Below, one piece after another: positions 47,854-56,619 of a stretch of 64,000 bases of DNA. This stretch comes from Candidatus Nitrotoga sp. SPKER (GTDB taxonomy: Bacteria; Pseudomonadota; Gammaproteobacteria; Burkholderiales; Gallionellaceae). The position numbers and the translations under genes are program-made. The notes beneath the pieces are model-generated. The model was not told the DNA's origin. It saw only the letters and a program-made list of their open reading frames with translations, and ran no database searches. Position 1 is the first letter of the stretch. Each line of letters opens with the position of its first letter. The DNA is taken from the NCBI GenBank assembly GCA_003402285.1, contig QFXG01000001.1, forward strand, positions 62,001 through 126,000, given 5' to 3'.

Positions 47854-47894
47854 GGCAAAAGCTCCTAAAGTGCTTTTGTGCCGTCCAAACGAAA

Positions 47895-47942
47895 GGCGGC
47901 GACAAAAGCGTTTTAATTAAAAAATCGCTTTTCGTCGCCGCC
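47895..47942. terminator. strong hairpin upstream of alpA
   Basis: GGCGGCGACAAAAGCG, 15 AT-rich bases, CGCTTTTCGTCGCCGCC: 16 paired bases with one bulge. It may end transcription from the 48113-48739 gene or regulate alpA. Confidence 0.5.
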
Positions 47943-48112
47943 CCCTTGGAGCTACTCAATACTTACCGTCACTTCCCGGCCATAGACCTTCCCCTAGGGA
48001 TCACAGATAAATCTGCGGGTAGACCTGCTCATACTGGCTACTACTTGGAAAAAGTATGACAGGATTATTTATTTGAAGCAAGTATTTTGTTTTTACATGC
48101 GTTCATGCGCCT

Positions 48113-48739
48113 TCATGTTGCAGCCTCAGCAATTGGTTTTGACGCATCAATAATGGATTTCAACGAAGCCAGCTTTCCTATCAATTGAAAGTTCTTTGCT
48201 TTTAAAGAAGCATGTGCTTTGTCGATTGCTGCATCAAAATCTTGTTTTAATTGCGCGGCTTTTTCGTCTAGTGAATTGGCATATTTTTCATTTAATTGCT
48301 TTTTCGCTTTGTCTAAAGTTTCTACATAGTTTTCGATTTCATCCACTTGCAAGCATGAATAAGCGTCCAAAATCCACTGCTGCAATTGATCTGAGACAGA
48401 CTCTTCTTCAAGAGCTTTTGCGCAATGACTTAATAACTGCGCAGCATATTTTTCGCCTTTAGTCAGGTCGTCTGCATGGCTTGCGGCAGTACAAAAAGCA
48501 TGAACTCCTGTATCACCCAACACTGATAAATCCCAGCCTAAATAAAAACCCTTTGCTTCGAAAGATGCTCTTATTTGATCTGAGAAATAAGGCGGAGGCA
48601 CCCGGGCTATAATTTCATCCGGCAAGTAACAAAGCGCAATATCCCGTATAGTTTCAACCAAATTTAATTTCTTGATCTCATCGCTGCCAAACTGACGGAA
48701 CAAGCTTCTGATGTGTGGCACTTCTTCGCATCGCGTCAT
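48113..48739 (-). CDS. island protein, helical (208 aa), unknown
   Basis: MTRCEEVPHIRSLFRQFGSDEIKKLNLVETIRDIALCYLPDEIIARVPPPYF... The C-terminal half (QQWILDAYSCLQVDEIENYVETLDKAKKQLNEKYANSLDEKAAQLKQDFDAAIDKAHASLKAKNF) is a likely coiled coil. AT-richer than the alpA group. AAGAGGTGATAC is the ribosome site. No family recognised. Confidence 0.65.
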   Translation of the reverse strand: MTRCEEVPHIRSLFRQFGSDEIKKLNLVETIRDIALCYLPDEIIARVPPPYFSDQIRASFEAKGFYLGWDLSVLGDTGVHAFCTAASHADDLTKGEKYAAQLLSHCAKALEEESVSDQLQQWILDAYSCLQVDEIENYVETLDKAKKQLNEKYANSLDEKAAQLKQDFDAAIDKAHASLKAKNFQLIGKLASLKSIIDASKPIAEAAT

Positions 48740-48835
48740 GTATCACCTCTTATTTTAATAAAAATATACCCCCCATATAGTAAAGCCCCTCTGATCACTC
48801 AGCGGGGCGGCACCAAACTGGCGGTCTGAAAATTG

Positions 48836-49132
48836 CTACTTTCCTCTACTCACTAGTGTGGTGAGCAGGACTAGCGCTTCAATGCTGTCCAGTCCATTAG
48901 CGATCGAAAATAGCAAGCTTGGCAGGTCATCGGACGATTGAAAGTTTCCAGAATTAACATCGTTTTGAACCAAAAAACCGACGCCCTCGACTAAAGTCTT
49001 TAGATGTGTAACGTGGCCCGTGGTCATGTCGTTAACGCCCGCAAACCATTCCATTTCCTCTTTAGTTAGATTGTCGATTGCTCGTTCCCAAAGTAAAAAC
49101 ATTGCGTTGGTGACTGTGAAGACCTTATTCAT
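48836..49132 (-). CDS. island protein, unknown (98 aa)
   Basis: The tracked ORF starts at 49243, but the ATG at 49132 (MNKVFTVTNAMFLLWERAIDNLTKEEMEWFAG) follows AGGAGGCAGCC and overlaps the previous stop by 8 bases, so it is preferred. Helical, no known motif. Second gene of the unit that starts at 49463. Confidence 0.65.
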   Translation of the reverse strand: MNKVFTVTNAMFLLWERAIDNLTKEEMEWFAGVNDMTTGHVTHLKTLVEGVGFLVQNDVNSGNFQSSDDLPSLLFSIANGLDSIEALVLLTTLVSRGK

Positions 49133-49463
49133 GGCTGCCTCCTGCTTCTGTTCTTTCGGCAGCGCGAGCGGCGTAGCGACGAAGCATACCTTGGTCGGTG
49201 CGCTCGCATCCAACGAATCTGGCCTCCCCGGATATGCATTCATTCATTTCAAAGGCTTTATTCCAGATTGCTTCAAAAGCAACAGCGAGAATTTCCGTGT
49301 GACGATACGCTTCTGGCATTTCCATGTAGGCCATTGCAAGTTTGGCTATTGCTTCAATCTGTGAAAAACCAGTTTGTGCCAAGCCATCCATAGCGTTGAT
49401 GGTTTCTTTAAGGGTAGAAAGGGTGGGGGTTGGTGCGGATGCTTCTGTGGATTTTTGGTTCAT
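49125..49463 (-). CDS. island protein, first gene after the RNA leader (112 aa)
   Basis: MNQKSTEASAPTPTLSTLKETINAMDGLAQTGFSQIEAIAKLAMAYMEMPEAYRH... Helical, function unknown. A strong AAAGGAGTTACACC ribosome site precedes the ATG. The 200-base leader upstream holds a terminator and a set of complementary segments, so this gene (and the next) is the probable target of antisense-type control. Confidence 0.65.
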   Translation of the reverse strand: MNQKSTEASAPTPTLSTLKETINAMDGLAQTGFSQIEAIAKLAMAYMEMPEAYRHTEILAVAFEAIWNKAFEMNECISGEARFVGCERTDQGMLRRYAARAAERTEAGGSHE

Positions 49464-49503
49464 GGTGTAACTCCTTTCGATACGGTTTTAAACCGCTCTG
49501 CCT

Positions 49504-49690
49504 CGCTTCGAATGAGAGGGAGGGCGGGACATGTGCGGGTTCGAAGACCGGGAAAGGTACCGGCAAGGCTTGCGCCTTCCCACACAGCCCGCCCATAAAA
49601 GGGTAGCCATGCGACGGACGTAAAAAAACCACCAAGGGTGGCGGCATGTCCGCCTTTCTCCGGGCTTCGAACCCCGTATCACTGATTCCA
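49504..49690 (-). ncRNA. candidate C4/P4-type antisense RNA and leader
   Basis: Along the minus-strand transcript come: GGGTTCGAAG (49674-49665), a terminator, a hairpin domain GGGCGGGCTGTGTGGG...CCCGCACATGTCCCGCCC, in which CTTCGAACCC (49546-49537) is the exact complement of the first segment, and then CATTCGAAGCG (about 49513-49503) shortly before the gene at 49463. This A-B-C order is like P4 seqA-seqB-seqC and phage C4 RNA. The tracked ORF 49408-49731 is probably an accident of this conserved noncoding DNA. Confidence 0.5.
49622..49642 (-). terminator. terminator inside the island leader
   Basis: CCACC CTT GGTGG followed by TTTTTTT on the minus strand. It would end transcripts before they reach the 49463 gene unless bypassed, which suits an attenuation or immunity mechanism. 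Confidence 0.75.
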
Positions 49691-49780
49691 GCGACGAATT
49701 GAGGATATGACCAAAGCCTAAGAGCTGTCAAGCGATTTGTTACGGAAGTGCGCTGGCGTGTAAGTGGCTGCTGGCTAATA

Positions 49781-49879
49781 ACGGAACCAAGACGGAAGCA
49801 GGACGGAAGTGCAACGGGTGTTTAACGGAAGTGTAACCGTTATTTAACGGGTGTTGAACGTACGTTGGACGGTTGTTGA
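49781..49879. repeat. nine 11-bp iteron-like tandem repeats
   Basis: Consecutive 11-base units begin at 49781, 49792, 49803, 49814, 49825, 49836, 49847, 49858 and 49869, with forms ACGGAAGTGTA and ACGGGTGTTGA. Only the phase and the first four bases are strictly kept (one unit ACCG, one ACGT). A lone ACGGAAGTG stands at 49742. Period equals one DNA helix turn, so a protein array on one face (replication origin or repressor) is plausible. Confidence 0.8.
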
Positions 49880-49885
49880 TATGCT

Positions 49886-50087
49886 CCAAACTGGCGTTCT
49901 CGAAGACTGCTCCAAACTGACCGTCTGAAATAATCCTGGGCGCCATTTCTGCGCATAGCAAGTAAATAAAAAGGTTTGTTAATCAAGTTATTGCATCAGA
50001 TCAAGGGGTTAAAACATTAGTCATTTCTACGCAGGTTTTTACGCAGGTTTCTACGCATTATTGTTTATTGCAGAGTGTCCCAAACTG
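49886..50087. repeat. CCAAACTG motifs near the island right end
   Basis: CCAAACTG at 49886-49893, 49912-49919 and 50080-50087, and a further one at 48813-48820. At 48813 and 49912 it extends to CCAAACTG-4 or 5 bases-GTCTGAAA, and the other two are weaker forms. Also in this stretch are TACGCAGGTTT repeats (50027-50060). No gene seen from 49464 to 50422. Confidence 0.65.
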
Positions 50088-50298
50088 AGGTTCTGTAAGC
50101 TTACCAGAAGGCTTGATGCGTTCGCTATGCATTGGCATTGCGTTGGCATTGCTTGAAGGATGCTTGGGGGAATGCTTGGAGCATGGCAATACATCGTGCA
50201 TGCATTTACAAATACCAATTTGACGCCCTCGAAAATTGATGCCACATAAGGTATATTGCAACTATCTTCTTGTTTGAAATATCAAGTAAGCAATGTAA

Positions 50299-50321
50299 GT
50301 GAGTAAGAACAGCGGTAAGAA
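50299..50321. promoter_or_regulatory. right arm-type repeats
   Basis: TGAGTAAGAACAGCGGTAAGAAC, a near copy of the pair before the integrase (44084-44106), in direct orientation. Confidence 0.55.
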
Positions 50322-50382
50322 CGATATTAAAATCTCTACCAAATACCCATAAATATCATATAGTTGAAAACAGTATTAATAC

Positions 50383-50393
50383 GATACTGTATC
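50383..50393. repeat. candidate attR core
   Basis: GATACTGTATC identical to 43957-43967, 30 bases before the accA start and outside the right arm repeats. Confidence 0.5.
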
Positions 50394-50422
50394 ATTTGAA
50401 TACACAAATAAATACGAAATTT

Positions 50423-51388
50423 ATGAAAGCTATCTTCTTGGATTTTGAGCAGCCCATCGCCGAATTGGCAGACAAAATTGAACAACTCCGCTTTGTACAA
50501 AATGATTCAGCTCTGGACATCTCTGATGAAATTAACCGTCTGCAAATAAAAAGCCAGGCGCTAGCCAAGGATATTTACGCAAAGCTTACGCCGTGGCAAA
50601 TCTCGCAAGTGTCACGCCATCCCCAGCGCCCTTACACGCTAGATTACATTCAGCACCTGTTTACTGATTTTGAGGAGCTGCATGGAGATCGTTCCTATGC
50701 CGATGATCCGGCAATTGTCGGCGGACTAGCACGTTTTAATGGCCAAAGTGTAATGGTGATCGGACATCAAAAAGGACGTGACACAAAGGAGAGGCAGTAT
50801 CGCAATTTTGGCATGCCTCGCCCTGAGGGTTACCGCAAGGCGATGCGCTTGATGCGACTGGCGGAAAAATTTGATATTCCTATTATGACTTTTATTGATA
50901 CCCCGGGTGCGTACCCCGGAATTGGAGCCGAAGAACGGGGGCAGTCTGAAGCCATCGGTAAAAATTTGTATGTGATGGCAGAATTACGGGTGCCATTGAT
51001 CTGTACGGTGATCGGAGAGGGCGGTTCTGGTGGCGCGTTAGCGATTGCGATCGGTGACGTGTTGTTAATGCTGCAATACGCCACCTACTCTGTCATCTCG
51101 CCCGAGGGTTGCGCTGCCATCCTTTGGAAAAATGCAGACAAGGCGGCTGATGCAGCTGAAACACTGGGTATCACCGCGACAAGGTTGAAGACGTTGGGGT
51201 TGATCGACAAGATCATTAACGAACCACTAGGTGGTGCTCACCGTGATTATGAAGCAATGATGGTAATCCTGAAAAAAAGTTTACAAGACGCACTCAAACA
51301 GGCGCAATCTTACTCCATAGACAAATTGTTGCAGATCCGTTTCAACCGCGTAATGGGTTATGGTAAGTTTAAGGAAGTCGAGCTTTGA
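50423..51388 (+). CDS. accA: acetyl-CoA carboxylase carboxyltransferase subunit alpha
   Basis: 321 aa from the ATG at 50423 ([28 protein letters not shown], the standard AccA start); the tracked TTG at 50396 is nine codons too early. Core blocks [38 protein letters not shown] and [11 protein letters not shown] are present. Transfers carboxyl from biotin to acetyl-CoA for fatty acid synthesis. The ribosome site is poor, and the island boundary lies only 30 bases upstream, so its native promoter may have been displaced. Confidence 0.96.
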   Translation: MKAIFLDFEQPIAELADKIEQLRFVQNDSALDISDEINRLQIKSQALAKDIYAKLTPWQISQVSRHPQRPYTLDYIQHLFTDFEELHGDRSYADDPAIVGGLARFNGQSVMVIGHQKGRDTKERQYRNFGMPRPEGYRKAMRLMRLAEKFDIPIMTFIDTPGAYPGIGAEERGQSEAIGKNLYVMAELRVPLICTVIGEGGSGGALAIAIGDVLLMLQYATYSVISPEGCAAILWKNADKAADAAETLGITATRLKTLGLIDKIINEPLGGAHRDYEAMMVILKKSLQDALKQAQSYSIDKLLQIRFNRVMGYGKFKEVEL

Positions 51389-52712
51389 TTTAACGGAGCA
51401 CGTCGGTGACTTGCTCTCCCCCTTGCTTCCTGCGAACAGCTCCATCCTGCTCGGATTAAGTGGTGGTGTTGATTCAGTCGTCTTGCTGCACCTGCTAAAG
51501 CGCCTTTCCCTCCGTTGCTCATGGCAGTTAAGCGCATTGCATGTACATCATGGTATCAACCCGCAGGCAGATGCTTGGGCGGTATTCTGTGCTGATTTGT
51601 GCGCGCTTTATGGGATTTCCCTGCAAGTGCAACATATAGATATCGCGCCGTTACGCTCGCTAGGTATTGAAGCAGCAGCGCGAAAACTTCGTCACGCCGC
51701 GCTTGCACAACAGCAAGTGGATTTTGTAGCGCTGGCACATCATCTTGATGACCAGGCTGAAACGTTGCTATTGCAATTGTTACGCGGAGCTGGCGTGCGT
51801 GGCGCAAGCGCCATGCCCGCAATAAAGCATCGTGCTAATGCCCCGTCACTGATACGTCCTCTACTTAGTATTCCTCGTTCCATATTGCTGGAATACGCCC
51901 AGCAGCATAGCCTTCAATGGGTGGAAGATGAAAGCAACGCTGATGACACTTACCCACGCAATTTTTTACGTCATCGCATATTGCCGCTACTAGAACAACG
52001 CTTTCCATCCTATCGTAAAACGTTGTTGCGCAGCGCACAGCATTTTGCCGAGGCAACTGAACTACTGAATGAGTTGGCACAGCAGGATGCGGATGGGGCA
52101 ATATCAGATAATAGTTTGGATATTAAGAAATTGCGGAGGTTAGGCATTGTACGAGGAAAAAATTTATTACGTTATTTCCTTACAGCGCAAGGGGCAGCCA
52201 TTCCGGACAGCACTCGACTACAAGAAATGCTACGCCAGCTCTGCAATGCCCGCCAAGATGCGCAGGTGTGCATCGACTGGCAAGGTTGGCAAATGCGTCG
52301 ATATCGCAATCATGCTTATACTATGCCTACATTGCCGCTACCAGTTGAATTTACAATTATGTGGCATGGTGAGGCAGAAATATTATTGCCTCCACCACAT
52401 GGTGCACTTCATTTTAAAAATGCCATCGGGCAAGGCATCAGTGTGGCAAAGTTACAACTCGGCATCGCCAAAATTCGTTCGCGCCGTGGCGGCGAAAATA
52501 TTCGGGTGGATGCAGCGCGGCCACAGCGAAATTTAAAAAATCTGTTACACGAGCACGAGATACTACCGTGGCAACGCGATTTACTTCCCTTACTTTTTTG
52601 TGATAGTAATTTAGTGTGTGTCCCTGGTGTAGGAATAGCCAACACATATCAGGCTCAGTCGAATGAAGCTGGCGTAGTAGTCATTTGGCGTGCAGATTTG
52701 AATACGAGATAA
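51360..52712 (+). CDS. tilS: tRNA(Ile)-lysidine synthetase
   Basis: 450 aa. PP-loop [63 protein letters not shown], then the C-terminal substrate-binding domains. Converts C34 of tRNA-Ile (CAU) to lysidine. The ATG at 51360 overlaps the accA end by 29 bases; no better in-frame start is evident before the PP-loop. Confidence 0.94.
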   Translation: MVSLRKSSFDLTEHVGDLLSPLLPANSSILLGLSGGVDSVVLLHLLKRLSLRCSWQLSALHVHHGINPQADAWAVFCADLCALYGISLQVQHIDIAPLRSLGIEAAARKLRHAALAQQQVDFVALAHHLDDQAETLLLQLLRGAGVRGASAMPAIKHRANAPSLIRPLLSIPRSILLEYAQQHSLQWVEDESNADDTYPRNFLRHRILPLLEQRFPSYRKTLLRSAQHFAEATELLNELAQQDADGAISDNSLDIKKLRRLGIVRGKNLLRYFLTAQGAAIPDSTRLQEMLRQLCNARQDAQVCIDWQGWQMRRYRNHAYTMPTLPLPVEFTIMWHGEAEILLPPPHGALHFKNAIGQGISVAKLQLGIAKIRSRRGGENIRVDAARPQRNLKNLLHEHEILPWQRDLLPLLFCDSNLVCVPGVGIANTYQAQSNEAGVVVIWRADLNTR

Positions 52713-52755
52713 ACTTCCGACTAAATTAAAATTACCGCATAGATCATTTTTCGGA

Positions 52756-53088
52756 TTATCTATAACTAATTGTAGGATAACCTTCCCTTATTAATACCTT
52801 AACTTTTCCATAAATTGAAATAACTTTTATAACTTCTTTTTGCTTAATAAAGTCAAAGAGTTCGGTGGTTGTATGTGTCTGTAAATACTGATCGCTGATT
52901 TTAAATTCCTTGGTAATTCCGGAAATTTCCATATAGAAAATGACTTCACTGGCATTAGATTCATGCTTATGCCTGATTTTACATCCAGGAATAATACTTA
53001 ATAGATGTTTACTTATTGCTTCATGCTTTACTTTCATTTCGTTCGTTTGTGGTAATTTCAACCATTTGGTCATCAAATTTGTTAGCAT
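52756..53088 (-). CDS. unknown protein (110 aa)
   Basis: MLTNLMTKWLKLPQTNEMKVKHEAISKHLLSIIPGCKIRHKHESNASEVIFYMEISGITKEFKISDQYL... AT-rich, convergent with tilS. No family recognised, no signal peptide. An upstream ribosome site is not obvious. Could be a stray accessory gene. Confidence 0.45.
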   Translation of the reverse strand: MLTNLMTKWLKLPQTNEMKVKHEAISKHLLSIIPGCKIRHKHESNASEVIFYMEISGITKEFKISDQYLQTHTTTELFDFIKQKEVIKVISIYGKVKVLIREGYPTISYR

Positions 53089-53417
53089 TTAATTATGTAC
53101 ATATGTTTTAGCTTAATTGCGGAATATATAGCTGGAGCTATTGATGCTACGCACCAGAATAAGTTCCTTCCGATTTTACTTTTCCAACAAATTAATTACA
53201 TGCTACTAGTTTTCTATATATTAAGCGTTAAATACTTCCTCAACAAAAGAGCCAGTTAAATTTACTTGTAGGGTGAATGACATTTCAAATTGTAAGTTAT
53301 CAGGGTTAATGCGACTAAATTTAGTACTGAGAGGTGAATACTTTTTATAATTTCTTGTAATTAATACGATGGCTTGGTACAGTTCAGCGTCTTTTCAACT
53401 ACACGGAAGTCAACATC
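53089..53417. other. intergenic stretch upstream of the HU gene
   Basis: AT-rich, no gene seen. Presumably contains the promoter of the HU-type gene, but no near-consensus boxes stand out. Confidence 0.4.
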
Positions 53418-53714
53418 ATGAATAAATCAGAATTGATTGATGCAGTAGCCAAATCCACTAAGCAAACAAAATCCAGTATAGAAGAAACTTTAAATGCATT
53501 AACGGCTGCGATTCAAACTTCTTTAACAAAAAGTAATAACGTCCAATTAATAGGTTTTGGTACGTTTGCCGTAGAAGCACGTGCTGCAAGAATTGGTCGT
53601 AATCCAGCCACAGGCAAAGAATTAAAGATAGCAGCTAAGAATGTTGTTAAATTCAAAGTCGGTAGTAAATTGAAAGATGCGGTCGCTGGCGCAAAAACCA
53701 AAAAAAAACAATAA
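53418..53714 (+). CDS. HU-family DNA-binding protein
   Basis: 98 aa. MNKSELIDAVAKSTKQTKSSIEETLNALTAAIQTSLTKSNNVQLIGFGTFAVEARAARIGRNPATGKELKIAAKNVVKFKVGSKLKDAV is a standard HU sequence, with the DNA-bending arm GRNPATGKE. The tail is Lys-rich (GAKTKKKQ). Abundant nucleoid protein. A second copy (hupB by lon) would be expected elsewhere in the genome. Confidence 0.95.
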   Translation: MNKSELIDAVAKSTKQTKSSIEETLNALTAAIQTSLTKSNNVQLIGFGTFAVEARAARIGRNPATGKELKIAAKNVVKFKVGSKLKDAVAGAKTKKKQ

Positions 53715-53838
53715 GGTATTCTTGAAACGATCAAAATTTGCGCAATTTTTTCTATGTTAATTTCCTACAGATTAATTAAATCAGGCATAGAAAGCAAATT
53801 TATTCTTTATAATTTAAATATTATCAAGGAGTAAGATT

Positions 53839-53952
53839 ATGAGTAAAGGTCAAGAAAGTAAAAAAGAAATCAAAAAAGAACCAACTAAAACTCCGAAAGA
53901 AAAAAAAGCCGCAAAGAAAATAAAAAAAGATGAAAAGATGCGCCAAGGATAA
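53839..53952 (+). CDS. lysine-rich 37-aa protein, below ORF-track cut-off
   Basis: MSKGQESKKEIKKEPTKTPKEKKAAKKIKKDEKMRQG, about 40 percent Lys, with a strong CAAGGAGTAAG ribosome site 5 bases before the ATG. Highly basic and probably disordered; a nucleic-acid or ribosome contact is a guess. It follows the HU gene and ends 85 bases before the terminator at 54037. Confidence 0.65.
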   Translation: MSKGQESKKEIKKEPTKTPKEKKAAKKIKKDEKMRQG

Positions 53953-54036
53953 ATAAAATAAATAACGGAGTGTTTGGGTAGGCTCGAGGGAAATTGGTTA
54001 GTTTTTTGACATTTTAAAAATCAGCAATTTAACCTT

Positions 54037-54075
54037 AAAAGGGCTGCGTAATAATGAATTACGCAGCCCTTTTTA
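54037..54075. terminator. bidirectional terminator
   Basis: AAAAGGGCTGCGTAAT AATGA ATTACGCAGCCCTTTTT, a 16-bp stem with A and T flanks, between the lysine-rich ORF (plus) and the HDOD gene (minus). Confidence 0.92.
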
Positions 54076-54127
54076 TTAAGCATGCAGAAGTACATCATTA
54101 ATCCGATTGATGAGCATCATTTAAACT

Positions 54128-55666
54128 TCAAGTGCCGCTGAGCGCAGCCAATATTTGGTTCTTTAATGCCTTAATTAAAGCGATTTCATCGGGTGGCAAG
54201 CCTTCATACGCTGGCAAAACGCGGTCTGCATAAAACAGTCCGATCTGCACTTTTTGCACTACCAGCGGCAACACGATAAAACTGCGCGCGTCGGGCAACA
54301 AGGCACGGTGCCATGCAGGCAAAAGATCGCGTATTTTTTCGGTGCTGGCGTCCGCTATCATAAGATCTGTGTTATTTTCCATGGATAGATGGAACAGATC
54401 CCGTTCTGGAATTATCTGGAATACAAAGAGCGCCTGGCGTGAGGCATGGTCTTCTCCAAGGGCAATGCGGGCACGAAATTGACCTAATTTAGTATCTTTT
54501 AAACATACGGTTGCAAAACGAAAACCCATGCTGTGGTACAACGTTTCCAGTACCAGCAAGATCAGTTCATTGACTTTGCTGCGACCCAACGCCCGCATCT
54601 GTATGACATCCTGCACACCGGCCAACAATAAATCGCGTGCATTGATTGGTTTGCCACTGGGATAAAAACCTTCAGTCTTTGCGTCCGCGTCCATGCTCAT
54701 CATCAATAATGCGTCCGGCATGTTGCTGCCAGCATCGACAACCTTGATGTTCGCCACGTCAAGTTTAAGACTCTCGGTTAACACTCGCATTTCCTCGGTA
54801 ACCGAGACAAACAGCTCGTGCATTTTTTTAGTATCGAGGTTCAAGGCCGCGCCAAAATGGGTCAATAATTTATTGCTGTCCGCTTCCACTTCGTTGTCGT
54901 TGCGCGCAAGCAATTTGGATGCTTCAGCACTAAAAGAAGCGACCTGACGTATCCATTCCTGGCGATTACCCGCCACCCGCTGTTTACTGGCAGGCACAGC
55001 ATTCAGCGCGTGGATGATGGTAGCCGGGATATTCCATTCAGTCAGCACCGCTTCGGCCAGCGCTTCAAAATTGCAACCGAGTACATGGGCGGAGGCTTGA
55101 TCCGGGCTGTGCTTCCCTGTGGCCACAAGTACTTCGATTTGCTTTAGGGAGACTGGTTCATGCGACGCCACCAACAAACGACCCAGATTTTTGAACAAGG
55201 CCGCAATCGATGCTTCTTCTGCGTCCTGGTAGTGGCTACGGCGCGCCAACTCACGGCCGATCAGGCTGGCACGCAAGGATTCTGCAAGCTCTGCACGAAT
55301 ACTCTCGGCATGCTTATGGTTAGACAAGCTATCAACCAGCATCATAGCCAATGCGCTAGTTTTCACGGTATCAAAACCGAGCATAAAAATTGCCCGGGAG
55401 ATAGTTGTTACGGGCGTATTGGCCGCCCGGCGATAAGTCACCGAGTTTGATAGACGCAAAATTTTTTGTGTCAACGCTACATCCGACAATACGTAATACG
55501 CAAGATTATGAGCCGCTTCGTCATCGGACGCAGAAAGCTGCACAACGTGCGACACAGCAGAACCGAGCGCAAACAAGCCGACATCGCTACTCAGTTTTTG
55601 CACAAGCGCATCGCGCGCGTTACGCATTTCGTCACTACAAGACGGTGATTTGATATCGACGGACAT
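54128..55666 (-). CDS. HDOD domain signalling protein with C-terminal GAF-like region
   Basis: 512 aa from the ATG at 55666 (MSVDIKSPSCSDEMRN); the tracked start 20 codons earlier (MFFSTARRAEG) is less likely. The HDOD domain covers about residues 20-240 (SVTYRRAANTPVTTISRAIFMLGFDTVKTSALAMML, NLGRLLVASHEP, LTEWNIPATIIHAL), and the C-terminal 160 residues look like a GAF fold. HDOD proteins act in signalling; no enzyme residues of the HD-GYP type are kept. No second-component gene adjacent. Confidence 0.85.
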   Translation of the reverse strand: MSVDIKSPSCSDEMRNARDALVQKLSSDVGLFALGSAVSHVVQLSASDDEAAHNLAYYVLSDVALTQKILRLSNSVTYRRAANTPVTTISRAIFMLGFDTVKTSALAMMLVDSLSNHKHAESIRAELAESLRASLIGRELARRSHYQDAEEASIAALFKNLGRLLVASHEPVSLKQIEVLVATGKHSPDQASAHVLGCNFEALAEAVLTEWNIPATIIHALNAVPASKQRVAGNRQEWIRQVASFSAEASKLLARNDNEVEADSNKLLTHFGAALNLDTKKMHELFVSVTEEMRVLTESLKLDVANIKVVDAGSNMPDALLMMSMDADAKTEGFYPSGKPINARDLLLAGVQDVIQMRALGRSKVNELILLVLETLYHSMGFRFATVCLKDTKLGQFRARIALGEDHASRQALFVFQIIPERDLFHLSMENNTDLMIADASTEKIRDLLPAWHRALLPDARSFIVLPLVVQKVQIGLFYADRVLPAYEGLPPDEIALIKALKNQILAALSGT

Positions 55667-55981
55667 AGTTACATTCCCGGTAAAACATTTTTCGCCTTCA
55701 GCGCGTCTTGCGGTGCTAAAAAACAAAGGAAGGATACAATTATTTTCTTTGCCAACTATCGGCTAAAGTGAATCGATCTTTACGCCTGCAATACCTTAAA
55801 CGACTAGCCAGCTGAAGATGAATGAGTACCTAAAGCTGGCAAACATTAAAAGCTTGCGCTAGCTTGATCTTAAACACATTTGAGTAATATCGTGAATTTG
55901 TAATTTTTAGCACAGACAGGCGTTTGAAAATGCTGTCTAACACCTTAACAAAATGTGTCGCTTGTCCCTCAGCCTGGCAGC

Positions 55982-56602
55982 TTAAAGTGGCGAATTAATA
56001 GAAAGGATTGCTTTCCCTAAATCTGCTTTAACTTGCTCGGGTGTTTGCGTGGCATCAATTACCACGAAGCGATCTGGATGTTTGTTACGTCGCTCCAGGT
56101 AAGCTTGCTGCACCTTCTCGAAAAAACTATCTTTTTCCTGTTCGAAGCGATCCAGCGTTATATTGTTCGAGAGTCTTTGGCGTGCCACCTCAACCGGAAG
56201 GTCAAACAGCAGTGTTAAATCTGGCTGAAAATTTTCATGTACCCAGCATTCCAATTGTTCCAGCTTTGCTACCTTCACTCCCCTGCCTCCTCCCTGATAG
56301 GCAAAACTAGCATCGCTAAATCGGTCAGATACCACCCAGGTTCCTTGTTGCAAAGCTGGCTTGATAACCTGCTCGATATGTTCAAGACGAGCAGCGAACA
56401 TTAACAGCGCTTCCGTTTCTGCGTTCATAGGTTGGTTTAGCAGAATGTCACGCAGGCGTTCACCTAGGGGGGTGCCACCGGGCTCACGCGTTACAAGCAC
56501 CTGTTTACCGCATTTGCGCAAGGCCTCGGCAAACCAGGCCAGATGGGTGCTTTTACCTGCTCCATCTATCCCTTCAAAGGTAATAAATTTTGCTTTATTC
56601 AT
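55982..56602 (-). CDS. tmk: thymidylate kinase
   Basis: 206 aa. [24 protein letters not shown] (P-loop), [37 protein letters not shown]. Phosphorylates dTMP to dTDP. Often beside holB or mltG; here it follows the EamA transporter gene by 17 bases on the same strand. Confidence 0.96.
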   Translation of the reverse strand: MNKAKFITFEGIDGAGKSTHLAWFAEALRKCGKQVLVTREPGGTPLGERLRDILLNQPMNAETEALLMFAARLEHIEQVIKPALQQGTWVVSDRFSDASFAYQGGGRGVKVAKLEQLECWVHENFQPDLTLLFDLPVEVARQRLSNNITLDRFEQEKDSFFEKVQQAYLERRNKHPDRFVVIDATQTPEQVKADLGKAILSINSPL

Positions 56603-56619
56603 GTATTTCCCAAAAATTA

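Larger units (their letters stand above)
43957..50393. mobile_element. P4-like integrated satellite/genomic island
   Basis: Bounded by the identical 11-mer GATACTGTATC at 43957-43967 and 50383-50393, each outside a related arm repeat: TGGGTAAGAACGTGGGTAAGAAC at the left, TGAGTAAGAACAGCGGTAAGAAC at the right. The integrase lies at the left end pointing inward; seven small genes read the other way, among them an AlpA regulator. There are no capsid, tail or conjugation genes, so it resembles a satellite that uses a helper. The exact crossover bases are not proven, since the 11-mer is itself palindromic. Confidence 0.7.

Noticed and set aside
49655-49690. tRNA-like GGTTCGAA segment
   Set aside because: There are no acceptor, D or anticodon arms around it. 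The TTCGAA segments belong to the RNA leader.
49408-49731. 107-aa ORF on the minus strand
   Set aside because: It runs through a terminator, the complementary leader segments and the start of the next gene. Conserved noncoding DNA is the better explanation.
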